DNA from: Pseudomonadota bacterium
GTDB taxonomy: Bacteria; Pseudomonadota; Gammaproteobacteria; Burkholderiales; SG8-39
NCBI GenBank assembly: GCA_021848555.1
Contig: JAJZUN010000072.1
Span: 1 to 9,669 of the forward strand
Direction of reading: 5' to 3'
Length of the DNA stretch: 9,669 bases
The notes beneath the pieces were generated by a model. That model did not search any database and was not told where the DNA came from. It saw nothing but the letters and a program-made list of their open reading frames with translations. Made by a program: the position numbers and the translations under genes. Below are positions 1 to 6,982 of the stretch, piece by piece (position 1 is the first letter of the stretch; each line of letters opens with the position of its first letter).

Positions 1-497
1 GCATGAGCCGACAGGACTACGTGGTGCAGAAATTCGGCGCCGCGCGGGCGCAGGACATTTATGCGCGCGTGGCCGGCGTCGGCACCGAATACGGCATCGC
101 GTTCGCGTTCGACCGGATTGCGCGCCAGCCCAACACCGTCGCGGCGCACAGCCTGATTGCACTGGCGGGCGTGGCGGGACAGCCGGCCGACGCCCTGCAG
201 GACAGGGTCAAGGAGGCCTTGCTCCAAGCCTATTTCCTCGACGGGGTGGATCTCACCAAGCCGGAAAATCTGCTCGCGATCGCAACCGCCGCCGGGCTGG
301 ACCGGGCGCAGGCCGAGCGCTGCCTGGCCGATCCGCAATCGCGCCGGGCGGTGGAACTGGAAGACCAGCGCGCGCGCGCCATCGGCGTCCAAGGCGTGCC
401 TTTTTTCATATTCAACGGCAAACTCGCGGTGTCCGGCGCGCAGGGGCCGGCTGCGCTGCTGGAGGCCATGCGACAGGCCGAAGCAGCGGTCGCCTAA
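1..497 (+). CDS. DsbA-family (FrnE-like) thiol oxidoreductase, C-terminal part (5' truncated by window edge)
   Basis: The 164 visible residues match the second half of the FrnE/2-hydroxychromene-2-carboxylate isomerase branch of the DsbA superfamily. They contain the helical insert with a YGIAFAFDRIARQPNT-like stretch (about residues 30-45), a YFLDGVDL segment (about 77-84), and the thioredoxin-fold return with the cis-proline loop GVPFFIFNGK (131-140) followed by AVSGAQ (142-147). The family's N-terminal beta strand and CxxC or equivalent active site are absent because the gene starts before the window. The ATG at position 3 is therefore most likely an internal methionine and not the true start. 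Family members act as cytoplasmic disulfide oxidoreductases or GSH-dependent isomerases, and the substrate cannot be told from this part. The gene ends 30 bp before the FAD-linked oxidase gene on the same strand, so co-transcription is possible. Confidence is high for the family and low for the specific reaction. Confidence 0.85.
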   Translation, partial: MSRQDYVVQKFGAARAQDIYARVAGVGTEYGIAFAFDRIARQPNTVAAHSLIALAGVAGQPADALQDRVKEALLQAYFLDGVDLTKPENLLAIATAAGLDRAQAERCLADPQSRRAVELEDQRARAIGVQGVPFFIFNGKLAVSGAQGPAALLEAMRQAEAAVA

Positions 498-527
498 GCC
501 GCGCAATTCATCCGCATTCGGCATCCC

Positions 528-3500
528 ATGGATCGAGCACCCGGGCAGGTGGCCACTGTCACGCTGCATCCGCGCACAGGCGACGGCGCGCTTGCCGCGC
601 GCTTGCGGCGCGAACTCCGGGGAGAGGTCCTGTTCGATGCCGCCAGCCGCGGCCGCTATTCCACGGACGCCTCGATTTACCAGATCGAACCGGTGGGCGT
701 GGTGGTGCCGCGGACCGAAGAGGACGCGCGCATTGCGATCCAGATAGCCGCCGACGAGGGTGTGCCCATCCTGCCGCGCGGCGCCGGCACCTCCCAGTGC
801 GGCCAGACCGTGGGCGCTGCCCTGGTCATAGACAATTCCAAATACCTGAATCAGGTCCTTGCCTTCGATAAAGATGAGCGCACGGTGGTGGTTCAACCGG
901 GCGTGGTGCTGGACCAGCTCAACGCTTATCTGAAGCCGCACGGCCTGTGGTTTCCGGTGGACGTGTCCACCAGCGCGCAGGCGACCCTGGGCGGCATGGC
1001 GGGAAACAACTCCTGCGGCTCGCGTTCGATACGCTACGGCAACATGGTGCACAACGTGCGCGGCATCGATGCGCTGCTGGCCGACGGGTCCGAATTCCAC
1101 TTCGGCAAGAGCGACCAGATCGCAGGCGGGTCGCAGGCCTATCGGGCGCTGATAGCGCGTGTGCATGCCGTTGTGCGGCGCGAGGCCGCGGAGATCGAGG
1201 CGCGCTGGCCCAAGGTGCAGCGTCGGGTCCAGGGTTATAACATCGACATGGTGCAACCCGGCGCGGAAGGGGCGCTGCGCGCGCATAACCTCGCCCATCT
1301 CCTGGTCGGTTCGGAAGGCACGCTCGCCTATACGCGGCGCCTGCATCTGGATCTCTCGCCCTTGCCGCAGCACAAGACGCTGGGCGTGTGCCACTTTCCG
1401 ACTTTCCATCAAGCCATGCAGGCGCCGCAGCATATCGTCAAGCTGGCGCCGACCGCGGTGGAACTGGTGGACCGCACGATGATAGAGCTCGCGCGCGGCA
1501 ACGCCGCGTTCAAACCCGTCGTCGACCGCTTCATCCAGGGCGATCCGGACGCGATCCTGCTGGTCGAGTTCGCCGGCGAGGATCGCGACGAACAGCTCGC
1601 CAGGCTCAGGCAGTTGGTGGAATTGATGGCCGAACTCGGCTTCCCCGGCGGCGTGGTCGAGATTCTCGATCCGGGCCTGCAGAAGCAGGTGTGGGAGGTG
1701 AGAAAGGCCGGCCTCAACATCATGATGTCGATGAAAGGCGAAGGCAAACCGGTGTCCTTCATCGAGGACTGCGCCGTGCCCCTGGAACACTTGGCCGAAT
1801 ACACCGACAAGCTGACGCAAGTGTTCGCCAAACACGGCACGCGCGGCACCTGGTACGCGCATGCCTCGGTGGGCACGCTGCACGTGCGCCCGGTGCTCAA
1901 TATGAAGCAAGGCGGCGCGCAGCAAATGCGCGCCATCGCCGAGGAGGCGTGCGAGCTGGTAAGGCGCTACAAGGGCGCGGCCTATTCGGGGGAACACGGC
2001 GACGGCCTCGTGCGCACCGAATGGATAGCACCCATCATAGGCTCACGCCTGATGCGCGCGCTGGAGGAAATCAAGGACTTGTTCGATCCGCGCGGCCTGA
2101 TGAATCCGGGCAAGATCGTGCGCGGGACCAAACAGGACGACCGCAGCCTGTTCCGGTACAAGCCCGGTTATGCCGCGCAGCCGCTGGCTACCGCGCTGGA
2201 CTGGAGCGAGTGGAGCGCATCCGGCGCCGCCGGCAGCGGGTTCATCGCGGCGGTGGAAATGTGCAACAACAACGGCCATTGCCGCAAGTTCGACGCCGGC
2301 ACCATGTGTCCGTCCTACCGCGCCACGGGGAACGAGCGCGATCTCACCCGCGGCCGCGCCAACACCCTGCGCCTCGCCCTGTCGGGCCAATTGGGCGCCG
2401 ACGCGTTCACCTCGGAGGCGATGCGCGAGGCCATGGATCTGTGCGTCAGTTGCAAGGGCTGCAAGCGCGAATGCCCGACCGGCGTCGACATGGCGAAAAT
2501 GAAAATCGAGTTTCTGCATCACTACCAGAAACGTCACGGCATTTCGCTCAAGGACCGATTGATCGCCTGGCTGCCGCGCTACGCGCCCTGGGCCGCGCGC
2601 TTTCCCGGATTGGCCAACCTGCGCGACGCTGTCCCCGGCCTGGCCGGATTGAGCGAATCGTTGCTGGGCCTGTCCGCGAAGCGTTCTTTGCCCAGGTGGC
2701 GCAGTGACTACTTCAGCAAAATCCCCCCCGGCCCCCCTTTTGCAAAGGGGGGAGACGCAGGCAACGTCAATCAGGTTCCCCCCTTCGAAGAAGGGGGGAC
2801 AGGGGGGATTTCCTCCGATGCCGAAGCAAGGAAGGAAGTCGTGCTGCTGGTCGACACCTTCAACAATTACTTCGAGCCGGACAATGCGCGCGCAGCCCTT
2901 GCGGTGCTCGAGGCTGCCGGCTATCGGGTGCATCTCGCGCGCGCGGCCGGCGGCGGCGACGAACCAGCGCGCCCCTTGTGTTGCGGCCGCACTTTCCTCG
3001 CCAGCGGTCTGGTGGACGAGGCCCGGGCCGAGGCAAGGCGTACCCTGAACGCGCTGCGGCCTTACGTGGCGCGCGGCCTGCCGGTCATCGGGCTGGAGCC
3101 TTCCTGTCTCTACACCCTGCGCGACGAGTTCAAGTCCATGCTGCCCGGGCCTGAGTCCGAAGCGCTCGCGGCGCGGGCCGTGCTGTTCGAGGAATTCCTC
3201 GCCGCCGAACACCAGTCCGGCCGGCTGAAGCTGGGGCTGCAGGCCCTGCCGCAGAAAAAAGCGCTGCTGCACGGCCATTGCCACCAGAAAGCCTTCGGCG
3301 CCATGTCTGCGGTGGAGCAGGTGCTGCGCCTGATTCCGGAGTTGAAAGTGCAAACCGTGGAATCCGGCTGCTGCGGCATGGCCGGCGCCTTCGGCTACGA
3401 GGCCGGCCACTACGAAGTATCGATGAACATGGCCGAAGCATCGCTGCTGCCGGCGCTGCGCAAAGCCGATGCGGATACGTTGCTGATCGCCGACGGCACC

Positions 3501-3629
3501 AGTTGCAGGCATCAGATACACGATGGTTTGAAGACTGGGGAAGGCGCTGCTGCGCCACTTGCGCCGCGCGAAGCCGTGCACGTGGCAATCGTGCTGGCGC
3601 GGGCGCTGGCCGCGCCCGCGGCACGCTGA
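528..3629 (+). CDS. FAD-linked oxidase / 4Fe-4S / CCG-domain fusion dehydrogenase (YdiJ-like; D-2-hydroxyacid type)
   Basis: This 1033-aa protein has the layout of E. coli YdiJ and related D-lactate/D-2-hydroxyglutarate dehydrogenases. An FAD-binding PCMH domain comes first (about residues 50-280), with PRGAGTSQCGQTVG at 83-96 and GGMAGNNSCGSRSIRYG at 155-171. A FAD-oxidase C-terminal domain follows, with GEHGDGLV around 488-495 and the DLFDPRGLMNPGKI end motif. The iron-sulfur region has C579, C585 and C594, then the cluster motif C639-x2-C642-x2-C645-x3-C649-P. Two CCG-type repeats close the protein: CCG at 818-820, later HGHCHQKA, and CCG at 948-950. The expected role is flavin-dependent oxidation of a D-2-hydroxyacid, with electrons passed through Fe-S clusters to a membrane acceptor; the substrate is not determined. 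Residues 731-761, in the linker before the CCG region, are encoded by a palindromic repeat (2719-2811) and look foreign to the family. No clear Shine-Dalgarno precedes the ATG at 528. It was chosen because family similarity starts soon after it; the GTG at 549 is an alternative. Confidence 0.9.
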   Translation: MDRAPGQVATVTLHPRTGDGALAARLRRELRGEVLFDAASRGRYSTDASIYQIEPVGVVVPRTEEDARIAIQIAADEGVPILPRGAGTSQCGQTVGAALVIDNSKYLNQVLAFDKDERTVVVQPGVVLDQLNAYLKPHGLWFPVDVSTSAQATLGGMAGNNSCGSRSIRYGNMVHNVRGIDALLADGSEFHFGKSDQIAGGSQAYRALIARVHAVVRREAAEIEARWPKVQRRVQGYNIDMVQPGAEGALRAHNLAHLLVGSEGTLAYTRRLHLDLSPLPQHKTLGVCHFPTFHQAMQAPQHIVKLAPTAVELVDRTMIELARGNAAFKPVVDRFIQGDPDAILLVEFAGEDRDEQLARLRQLVELMAELGFPGGVVEILDPGLQKQVWEVRKAGLNIMMSMKGEGKPVSFIEDCAVPLEHLAEYTDKLTQVFAKHGTRGTWYAHASVGTLHVRPVLNMKQGGAQQMRAIAEEACELVRRYKGAAYSGEHGDGLVRTEWIAPIIGSRLMRALEEIKDLFDPRGLMNPGKIVRGTKQDDRSLFRYKPGYAAQPLATALDWSEWSASGAAGSGFIAAVEMCNNNGHCRKFDAGTMCPSYRATGNERDLTRGRANTLRLALSGQLGADAFTSEAMREAMDLCVSCKGCKRECPTGVDMAKMKIEFLHHYQKRHGISLKDRLIAWLPRYAPWAARFPGLANLRDAVPGLAGLSESLLGLSAKRSLPRWRSDYFSKIPPGPPFAKGGDAGNVNQVPPFEEGGTGGISSDAEARKEVVLLVDTFNNYFEPDNARAALAVLEAAGYRVHLARAAGGGDEPARPLCCGRTFLASGLVDEARAEARRTLNALRPYVARGLPVIGLEPSCLYTLRDEFKSMLPGPESEALAARAVLFEEFLAAEHQSGRLKLGLQALPQKKALLHGHCHQKAFGAMSAVEQVLRLIPELKVQTVESGCCGMAGAFGYEAGHYEVSMNMAEASLLPALRKADADTLLIADGTSCRHQIHDGLKTGEGAAAPLAPREAVHVAIVLARALAAPAAR
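2719..2811. repeat. In-frame palindromic C6/G6 repeat element inside the FAD/Fe-S oxidase gene
   Basis: The element is about 93 bp with terminal inverted arms: 2719-2737 pairs with 2793-2811 at 17 of 19 positions. Two internal hairpins are nested inside. The first has a perfect 9-bp stem (2732-2740 with 2744-2752, loop tgc); the second has a perfect 9-bp stem (2778-2786 with 2790-2798, loop gaa). Three C runs (2723-2729, 2732-2737, 2778-2783) and three G runs (2747-2752, 2793-2798, 2802-2807) dominate it. Its length is a multiple of three, and it is read as a Pro/Gly-rich segment with PPGPPF, PPFEEGG and TGGI. The host gene continues in frame on both sides. Similar C-run/G-run palindromes are known to me as dispersed repeats in many bacterial genomes, mostly between genes; that comparison is from memory. 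I see no clear target-site duplication and no encoded transposase. Confidence 0.8.
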
Positions 3630-3643
3630 GCGCGAATTTGCCG

Positions 3644-4384
3644 ATGCCGGATGATATTTGGCTGCTGCCGCTGATCGCCGCGATTGCCTTCCTCGGTTCC
3701 CTGATTTACGGCATGACCGGCTTCGGTTCGGCGCTGGTCACCATACCGCTGGCGACCCACTTCGTGCCGCTGCCGTTCGCGCTGGCGGTGTTCTCGCTGG
3801 TCGACTTGTCCAGCGCGCTGCGTATCGGGCTGCAAAAGCCCAAGGATGCGGTGAAAGCCGAAATCATACGCATGGTGCCCTTCATGCTGGTCGGGACCGT
3901 GATCGGCATCACGCTGCTCGTCAATCTGCCCCGCGCCGCAGCCATGTTGGCGCTAGGCGTGTTTGTGCTTCTGTATGCCATCTACGCCCTGATTTCCCGG
4001 CCTGGAGCGACCATGGTGAGCCGGCACTGGGCTTATTTGGCCGGCATTCTGGGCGGCGCGACCGGCACCGTGTTTGGTGCGGGCGGACCGCCCTACGCCA
4101 TCTATCTTTCGCACCGCCCGCTGTCCAAGGAACAGTTCCGCGCCACGCTTACGCTCACCACGGTGTTCAGCATAGGCATGCGCGTGACGGCGTTCGCGAT
4201 CACCGGCATGATATTCAAGGCCGAAGTCGGGGTGGCGGCCGCGTGTTCAGTGCTGGCGGCGATGGTCGGCTTGAGTCTTGCATCCTGGGCATTCAAGCGC
4301 GTGACGCGCGAGCTGCTGCTGCGCCTGGTGGCGGTGCTGCTGCTCGTCAACGGTATTTCGCTGATTGCGCGCGCGGCAGGCTGA
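3644..4384 (+). CDS. TSUP-family (TauE/SafE-like) membrane permease
   Basis: This 246-aa protein is almost entirely hydrophobic, with about seven to eight predicted membrane segments. It shows the internal duplication typical of the TSUP (sulfite exporter TauE/SafE) family: a first-half motif YGMTGFGSALVTIP (22-35) and a second-half motif GGATGTVFGAGGPPYAIYL (137-155). Members move small anions or acids such as sulfite, sulfoacetate or other organosulfur and carboxylate compounds across the inner membrane, and the substrate cannot be read from sequence. The frame is open upstream into the preceding gene. The ATG at 3644 is preferred because it lies 14 bp after that gene's stop and gives the family's short N-terminus before the first helix. 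Shine-Dalgarno complementarity before it is poor, so translational coupling to the oxidase gene is plausible. Its place behind a hydroxyacid-type dehydrogenase could mean it imports or exports a related acid, but that is only inference. Confidence 0.88.
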   Translation: MPDDIWLLPLIAAIAFLGSLIYGMTGFGSALVTIPLATHFVPLPFALAVFSLVDLSSALRIGLQKPKDAVKAEIIRMVPFMLVGTVIGITLLVNLPRAAAMLALGVFVLLYAIYALISRPGATMVSRHWAYLAGILGGATGTVFGAGGPPYAIYLSHRPLSKEQFRATLTLTTVFSIGMRVTAFAITGMIFKAEVGVAAACSVLAAMVGLSLASWAFKRVTRELLLRLVAVLLLVNGISLIARAAG

Positions 4385-4421
4385 ACGCGGCGTACAGGCA
4401 ATCAACCTCGGGAATCGGAGC

Positions 4422-4805
4422 ATGCACAGCATTTCCTTTCGCGACCTGTTCGACCACATCGGCACGGAACGCATGACGTTCAGCAAGCGCGCCGAAGCGC
4501 TTTCAGGCGAGGAGGTCGAGTTGCGCGGCTATCTCGTCGCCATGCACAGCGACGAGCGGCAAATCACCCTGGCGGGCGAGGCGGGTGTATGCCCCGATTG
4601 CGCCGACAAACCGGTGGCCTATGTGCATTTGCCCGGGTTCAGTCCCGGCGCAGGTTTGTTCAGCCAGCAGGCGGTGCGCCTGAAAGGCCGGCTGTCCTAC
4701 GGTTTTGCCGTTGCGCCCGAAGGCTATGCCACTTTTCTGCGGTTGGAGAATGCGAGCGTGGCGACCGGGCTTAAGCCCGGGCTGCTGTCGGGCAAGCGCA
4801 ACTGA
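4422..4805 (+). CDS. Conserved-looking hypothetical protein, 127 aa, with a CPDC motif
   Basis: I do not recognise this protein with certainty. The start at 4422 is supported by a purine-rich ribosome-binding site (ggaatcggag, 4411-4420); a longer reading from 4365 would overlap the end of the permease gene and adds an implausible Arg/Ala/Gln-rich leader. The protein has no signal peptide or membrane helix. After an acidic and basic N-terminus it shows a beta-rich stretch: VELRGYLV (32-39), ITLAGEAGVCPDC (48-60, with C57 and C60), VAYVHLPGF (65-73), then AVRLKGRLSYGF (84-95) and ATFLRLENASV (103-113). This alternating pattern with 'G-Y-L', 'C-x2-C' and 'V-x-L-x-G-x-L' loosely resembles OB-fold-like DUF3299 proteins, which is a weak impression. 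The CxxC could bind metal or be redox-active. It is probably the last gene of the left plus-strand unit, 37 bp behind the permease and ending 12 bp from the convergent YdcH-type gene. Confidence 0.7.
   Translation: MHSISFRDLFDHIGTERMTFSKRAEALSGEEVELRGYLVAMHSDERQITLAGEAGVCPDCADKPVAYVHLPGFSPGAGLFSQQAVRLKGRLSYGFAVAPEGYATFLRLENASVATGLKPGLLSGKRN
4765..4780. repeat. Perfect 16-bp palindrome near the 3' end of the hypothetical gene
   Basis: The 16-base sequence ccgggcttaagcccgg is a perfect self-complementary palindrome lying 25 bp before the stop codon of the 127-aa gene. It encodes the GLKPG residues near the C-terminus. It has no spacer and no following T-run, so a simple hairpin terminator is not supported. 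A DNA-binding site or chance in GC-rich coding DNA are both possible. Confidence 0.5.
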
Positions 4806-4817
4806 TGCAGACCGCCC

Positions 4818-5033
4818 TTAAGCCAGCACGTCGGGATCGAGCTGCCGCTCGAGGTGCGTAAGCTGGTCTTTCAGCAGCAACTTGCGTTTTTTCAGGCGCT
4901 GCAGGCGCAGCTGGTCGGGCAAAGGATTATCCGACAGGCGCGCAATGGCGTCGTCGAGGTCATCGTGCTCCGTCCTGAGCTCGCTGATGCGCTGCCGCAG
5001 TGCCGCGTTTAGCACTTCGTCTTCATCGTCCAT
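4818..5033 (-). CDS. YdcH / DUF465 family small coiled-coil protein
   Basis: This 71-aa highly charged protein carries the DUF465 (YdcH) signature. The first half has LRTEHDDLDDAIARL (residues 19-33); the second half has the basic-hydrophobic helix QLRLQRLKKRKLLLKDQLTHLE (41-62, shown here only for its LKKRKLxLKD core). The whole chain is expected to form a helical hairpin or coiled coil in the cytoplasm. The family is widespread in proteobacteria, usually 65-80 aa, and its molecular function is not established. The start at 5033 is supported by a strong Shine-Dalgarno on the minus strand (aaggggg, plus-strand positions 5039-5045) five bases away. It lies 21 bp downstream of lgt on the same strand, so the two are probably co-transcribed. 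Confidence 0.9.
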   Translation of the reverse strand: MDDEDEVLNAALRQRISELRTEHDDLDDAIARLSDNPLPDQLRLQRLKKRKLLLKDQLTHLERQLDPDVLA

Positions 5034-5054
5034 GGTTACCCCCTTGCAAATAGA

Positions 5055-5834
5055 CTACACCTTTCGCCCGGCCCAGGCGAGCATGGCAACGCCGGCCAGG
5101 ATCATCGGCAGGGAGAGCCACTGACCCATGGACAGGTTGAACGCCAGAAGGCCGAGAAAATCATCGGGTTCGCGAAAGAACTCGGCGCAAAAACGCAGCG
5201 CGCCATAGCCGATCAGGAACATCGCCGATACCGCGCCCATCGGACGCGGGCGGGCCGAATACCACCAAAGGATGGCAAACAGCAGCACGCCCTCAAGGGC
5301 GAACTGGTACAGCTGGGAAGGATGGCGCGGCAACGGACCGGCGCCGCGGAATACCATCCCCCAGGGCAGGTCGGTAACCCGCCCCCAGAGTTCGCCGTTG
5401 ATGAAATTGCCGATGCGCCCTGCGGCCAGCGCAGGCGGAACCAGCGGCGCGATGAAATCGGTAATCGCAAGCCAGCGGATGCGGTGCTTACGCGCGATGT
5501 AGAGCATGGCGATAATCACGCCCAGAAACCCGCCGTGGAAAGCCATGCCCCCCTGCCATACCGACAGGATTTCCAGGGGGTGCGAAAGATAATAGGCCGG
5601 CTTGTAGAACAGCACATAGCCCAGGCGACCGCCGAGGACCACGCCCAGCACGCTGAAGAAAAAAAGGTCGTCGAATACCGCGTAAGAGATATTTCCGCTC
5701 ATTCCCCGCTTGATGCGACTGCGGGCGAGCAGGAAGGCGATGCCGAAGCCCAACAGGTACATCAGACCGTACCAGCGCACTGCCAACGGGCCAATTGCGA
5801 TCGCGACGGGATCAATTTGGGGGTGAATCAGCAT
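5055..5834 (-). CDS. lgt: Prolipoprotein diacylglyceryl transferase (Lgt)
   Basis: Lgt moves a diacylglyceryl group from phosphatidylglycerol to the lipobox cysteine of prolipoproteins, the first step of bacterial lipoprotein maturation in the inner membrane. The 259-aa product, slightly shorter than the E. coli protein, has about seven membrane segments and the family hallmarks: [10 protein letters not shown] (21-30), MAFHGGFLG (97-105, H100), and [14 protein letters not shown] (139-152). That last motif holds R140, N143, E148 and G151, which correspond to E. coli R143, N146, E151 and G154. GYGALRF (209-215) contains Y210 and R214, corresponding to E. coli Y235 and R239. All expected catalytic and lipid-binding residues appear present. 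The minus-strand frame is open far upstream, but that extension is Arg/Gln-rich antisense to the exporter gene. The ATG at 5834 gives the standard [12 protein letters not shown] start. The ribosome-binding site is weak. The gene is divergent from the EamA gene and precedes the YdcH-type gene. Confidence 0.97.
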   Translation of the reverse strand: MLIHPQIDPVAIAIGPLAVRWYGLMYLLGFGIAFLLARSRIKRGMSGNISYAVFDDLFFFSVLGVVLGGRLGYVLFYKPAYYLSHPLEILSVWQGGMAFHGGFLGVIIAMLYIARKHRIRWLAITDFIAPLVPPALAAGRIGNFINGELWGRVTDLPWGMVFRGAGPLPRHPSQLYQFALEGVLLFAILWWYSARPRPMGAVSAMFLIGYGALRFCAEFFREPDDFLGLLAFNLSMGQWLSLPMILAGVAMLAWAGRKV

Positions 5835-6020
5835 AGGCACAGTTTGCTCGAGAAGTATGTCGCGGCTGCTCGTAATCGGCTGCCGCTCGCGATCGGATCG
5901 ATCTGGGGACGGATCAACATGGAGCCTGTTCAGCGCCCGCGGGGGGGTTAGAATGCAGCACACATTGTAAAGCGTATTGGCGCGGCGTATCGCCGCTGCG
6001 TCAGTGCCGGCCGCCCGACC
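5835..6020. promoter_or_regulatory. Divergent intergenic region between lgt and the EamA exporter gene
   Basis: These 186 bp separate two divergent gene starts and should hold promoters for both. On the plus strand, TTGTAA (5965-5970), a 17-bp spacer and TATCGC (5988-5993) form a weak sigma-70-like pair about 30 bp before the exporter start. A better -10-like hexamer, TAGAAT (5949-5954), follows a G7 run (5941-5947) but has only a poor -35 match near 5926-5932. I cannot name a minus-strand promoter for lgt with confidence. No terminator, riboswitch or RNA gene is evident. Confidence 0.3.
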
Positions 6021-6956
6021 ATGCCTTCCACCCTGGTTTCTCCCCGCGCCCTCGCCTATCTGGCCTTGATCTGCACCACCGCCCTGTGGGGCAGCATCGG
6101 GGTCGTGTCGCGTGCGCTGATGGACACCATCCCGCCGGTGGTCATGGCGGCAGCGCGCTGGGGCGTCGCGTTCGGCGTACTGCTGCCGCTGGTGTGGAGC
6201 GAGCGGCGCGAGATCGTGCAGGCCCTGCGCCGCGACTGGAAGCGCCTGTTGTTCCTGACGCTGGTCGGGGGCGCGCCGCAAAGCGCCCTGGTCTATACCG
6301 GCCTGGCGTCGAGCACTGCGATACATCTGGGCCTGCTCAATTCGACCATCCCGGTGCTGATCATACTGATCAGCTGGGGCTGGCATGCGCGCCGGCCGCG
6401 CCGGCTGGAAGGCATCGGGCTCACGGTCTCGCTCGCGGGCGTGCTCCTGATTCTCGCCCATGGCGACCTGCGCGCGCTGTTGCAGCTGCAATTCAACCCC
6501 GGCGACCTGCTGATGCTGGTCGCGATGGTGGTATGGGCGATCTACACCCTGGGGCTGCAGGAGCGGCCGCAGTCCCTGTCGCTGTTCGCCTTTGTGTTCG
6601 TGATGGCCTTGATGGGCGAGCTGCTGACCCTGCCGCTCGCGGCCCTGCAGTGGGCGCAGGCGGGCGGCGTGCATCTGGGAACGCGTGAACTGCTCGGGCT
6701 GCTCTATATCGGCGCCTTCGCCACCCTGGTCTCGACCGCCCTGTTCGGCTATGGCGTCGAGCGCGTAGGCGCGGTGCGCGCCGGCATCCTGATCCACCTG
6801 ATGCCGGTGTTCTCCGCCTTGTTCGCAGCCTGGTTCATCGGCGAGCGCTTGTTCGCCTATGATGTCGTCGGTTTCGTCCTGGTGGCGGGTGGCGCCACGC
6901 TCGGTTGTCTCAAGCCCGAGCCGGTGCTATCGTCTCGGCCTTCGACGAAAATATAG
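6021..6956 (+). CDS. EamA/DMT-superfamily transporter (RhaT/YddG type exporter)
   Basis: This 311-aa inner-membrane protein has about ten hydrophobic segments arranged as two EamA repeats. The first covers roughly residues 13-145, with [17 protein letters not shown] (19-35) and a later [13 protein letters not shown] (135-147) end. The second covers roughly 160-298, with a [17 protein letters not shown] opening (160-176) and a [20 protein letters not shown] segment (251-270) before IGERL. This E-R-L pattern near the end of the second repeat is typical of DMT exporters. Members export amino acids, nucleobases or other small metabolites, and the substrate is not readable here. The ATG at 6021 is the first methionine of the frame and places the first membrane helix normally; Shine-Dalgarno support is weak. 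ilvD starts 26 bp downstream on the same strand, so co-transcription is likely and a link to branched-chain amino acid metabolism is possible but unproven. Confidence 0.9.
   Translation: MPSTLVSPRALAYLALICTTALWGSIGVVSRALMDTIPPVVMAAARWGVAFGVLLPLVWSERREIVQALRRDWKRLLFLTLVGGAPQSALVYTGLASSTAIHLGLLNSTIPVLIILISWGWHARRPRRLEGIGLTVSLAGVLLILAHGDLRALLQLQFNPGDLLMLVAMVVWAIYTLGLQERPQSLSLFAFVFVMALMGELLTLPLAALQWAQAGGVHLGTRELLGLLYIGAFATLVSTALFGYGVERVGAVRAGILIHLMPVFSALFAAWFIGERLFAYDVVGFVLVAGGATLGCLKPEPVLSSRPSTKI
6905..6933 (+). promoter_or_regulatory. Possible sigma-70-type promoter for ilvD within the end of the exporter gene
   Basis: TTGTCT at 6905-6910 (4 of 6 to consensus), a 17-bp spacer and TATCGT at 6928-6933 (4 of 6) would start transcription around 6940, leaving a leader of about 40 bases before ilvD. 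It lies in coding sequence and the matches are modest, so chance cannot be excluded. No leader peptide or attenuator rich in Ile/Val/Leu codons fits in such a short leader. Confidence 0.25.
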
Positions 6957-6970
6957 CAACATGCAAAGCA

Positions 6971-6976
6971 AAGGAG
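6971..6976 (+). promoter_or_regulatory. Ribosome binding site deciding the ilvD start
   Basis: The hexamer aaggag lies six bases upstream of the ATG at 6983. It picks this start over the in-frame ATG at 6905, which would overlap the exporter gene and add 26 residues absent from the usual IlvD N-terminus. Confidence 0.85.
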
Positions 6977-6982
6977 AATGTC

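Noticed and set aside
3..5. ATG at position 3 as the real start of the DsbA-like gene
   Set aside because: The family's N-terminal strand and active-site region are missing, so the gene must begin before the window.
2719..2811. CRISPR array or insertion sequence at the repeat-rich segment
   Set aside because: There are no regularly spaced identical repeats with unique spacers and no transposase gene. The segment is short and palindromic.
2043..3581. 512-aa minus-strand open frame opposite the FAD/Fe-S oxidase gene
   Set aside because: It is a mirror of a GC-rich coding gene with strong third-position bias. Its product is His/Gln/Arg-rich with no family motifs, while the plus strand has clear domain signatures.
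3278..3643. Longer start for the TSUP permease frame
   Set aside because: The upstream part lies wholly inside the oxidase gene in another frame and is Arg/Gly-rich. The ATG at 3644 just after the oxidase stop gives a normal membrane-protein start.
5545..5580. C6 and G5 runs facing each other inside lgt as a repeat element
   Set aside because: They fall on conserved Lgt codons around the [10 protein letters not shown] region, with no extended arms or inserted residues. They are ordinary coding sequence.
5835..6797. Extended N-terminus of the lgt frame (another 321 codons upstream)
   Set aside because: The extension is Gln/Arg-rich antisense to the exporter gene. Lgt proteins start at the MLIHPQ-type N-terminus found at 5834.
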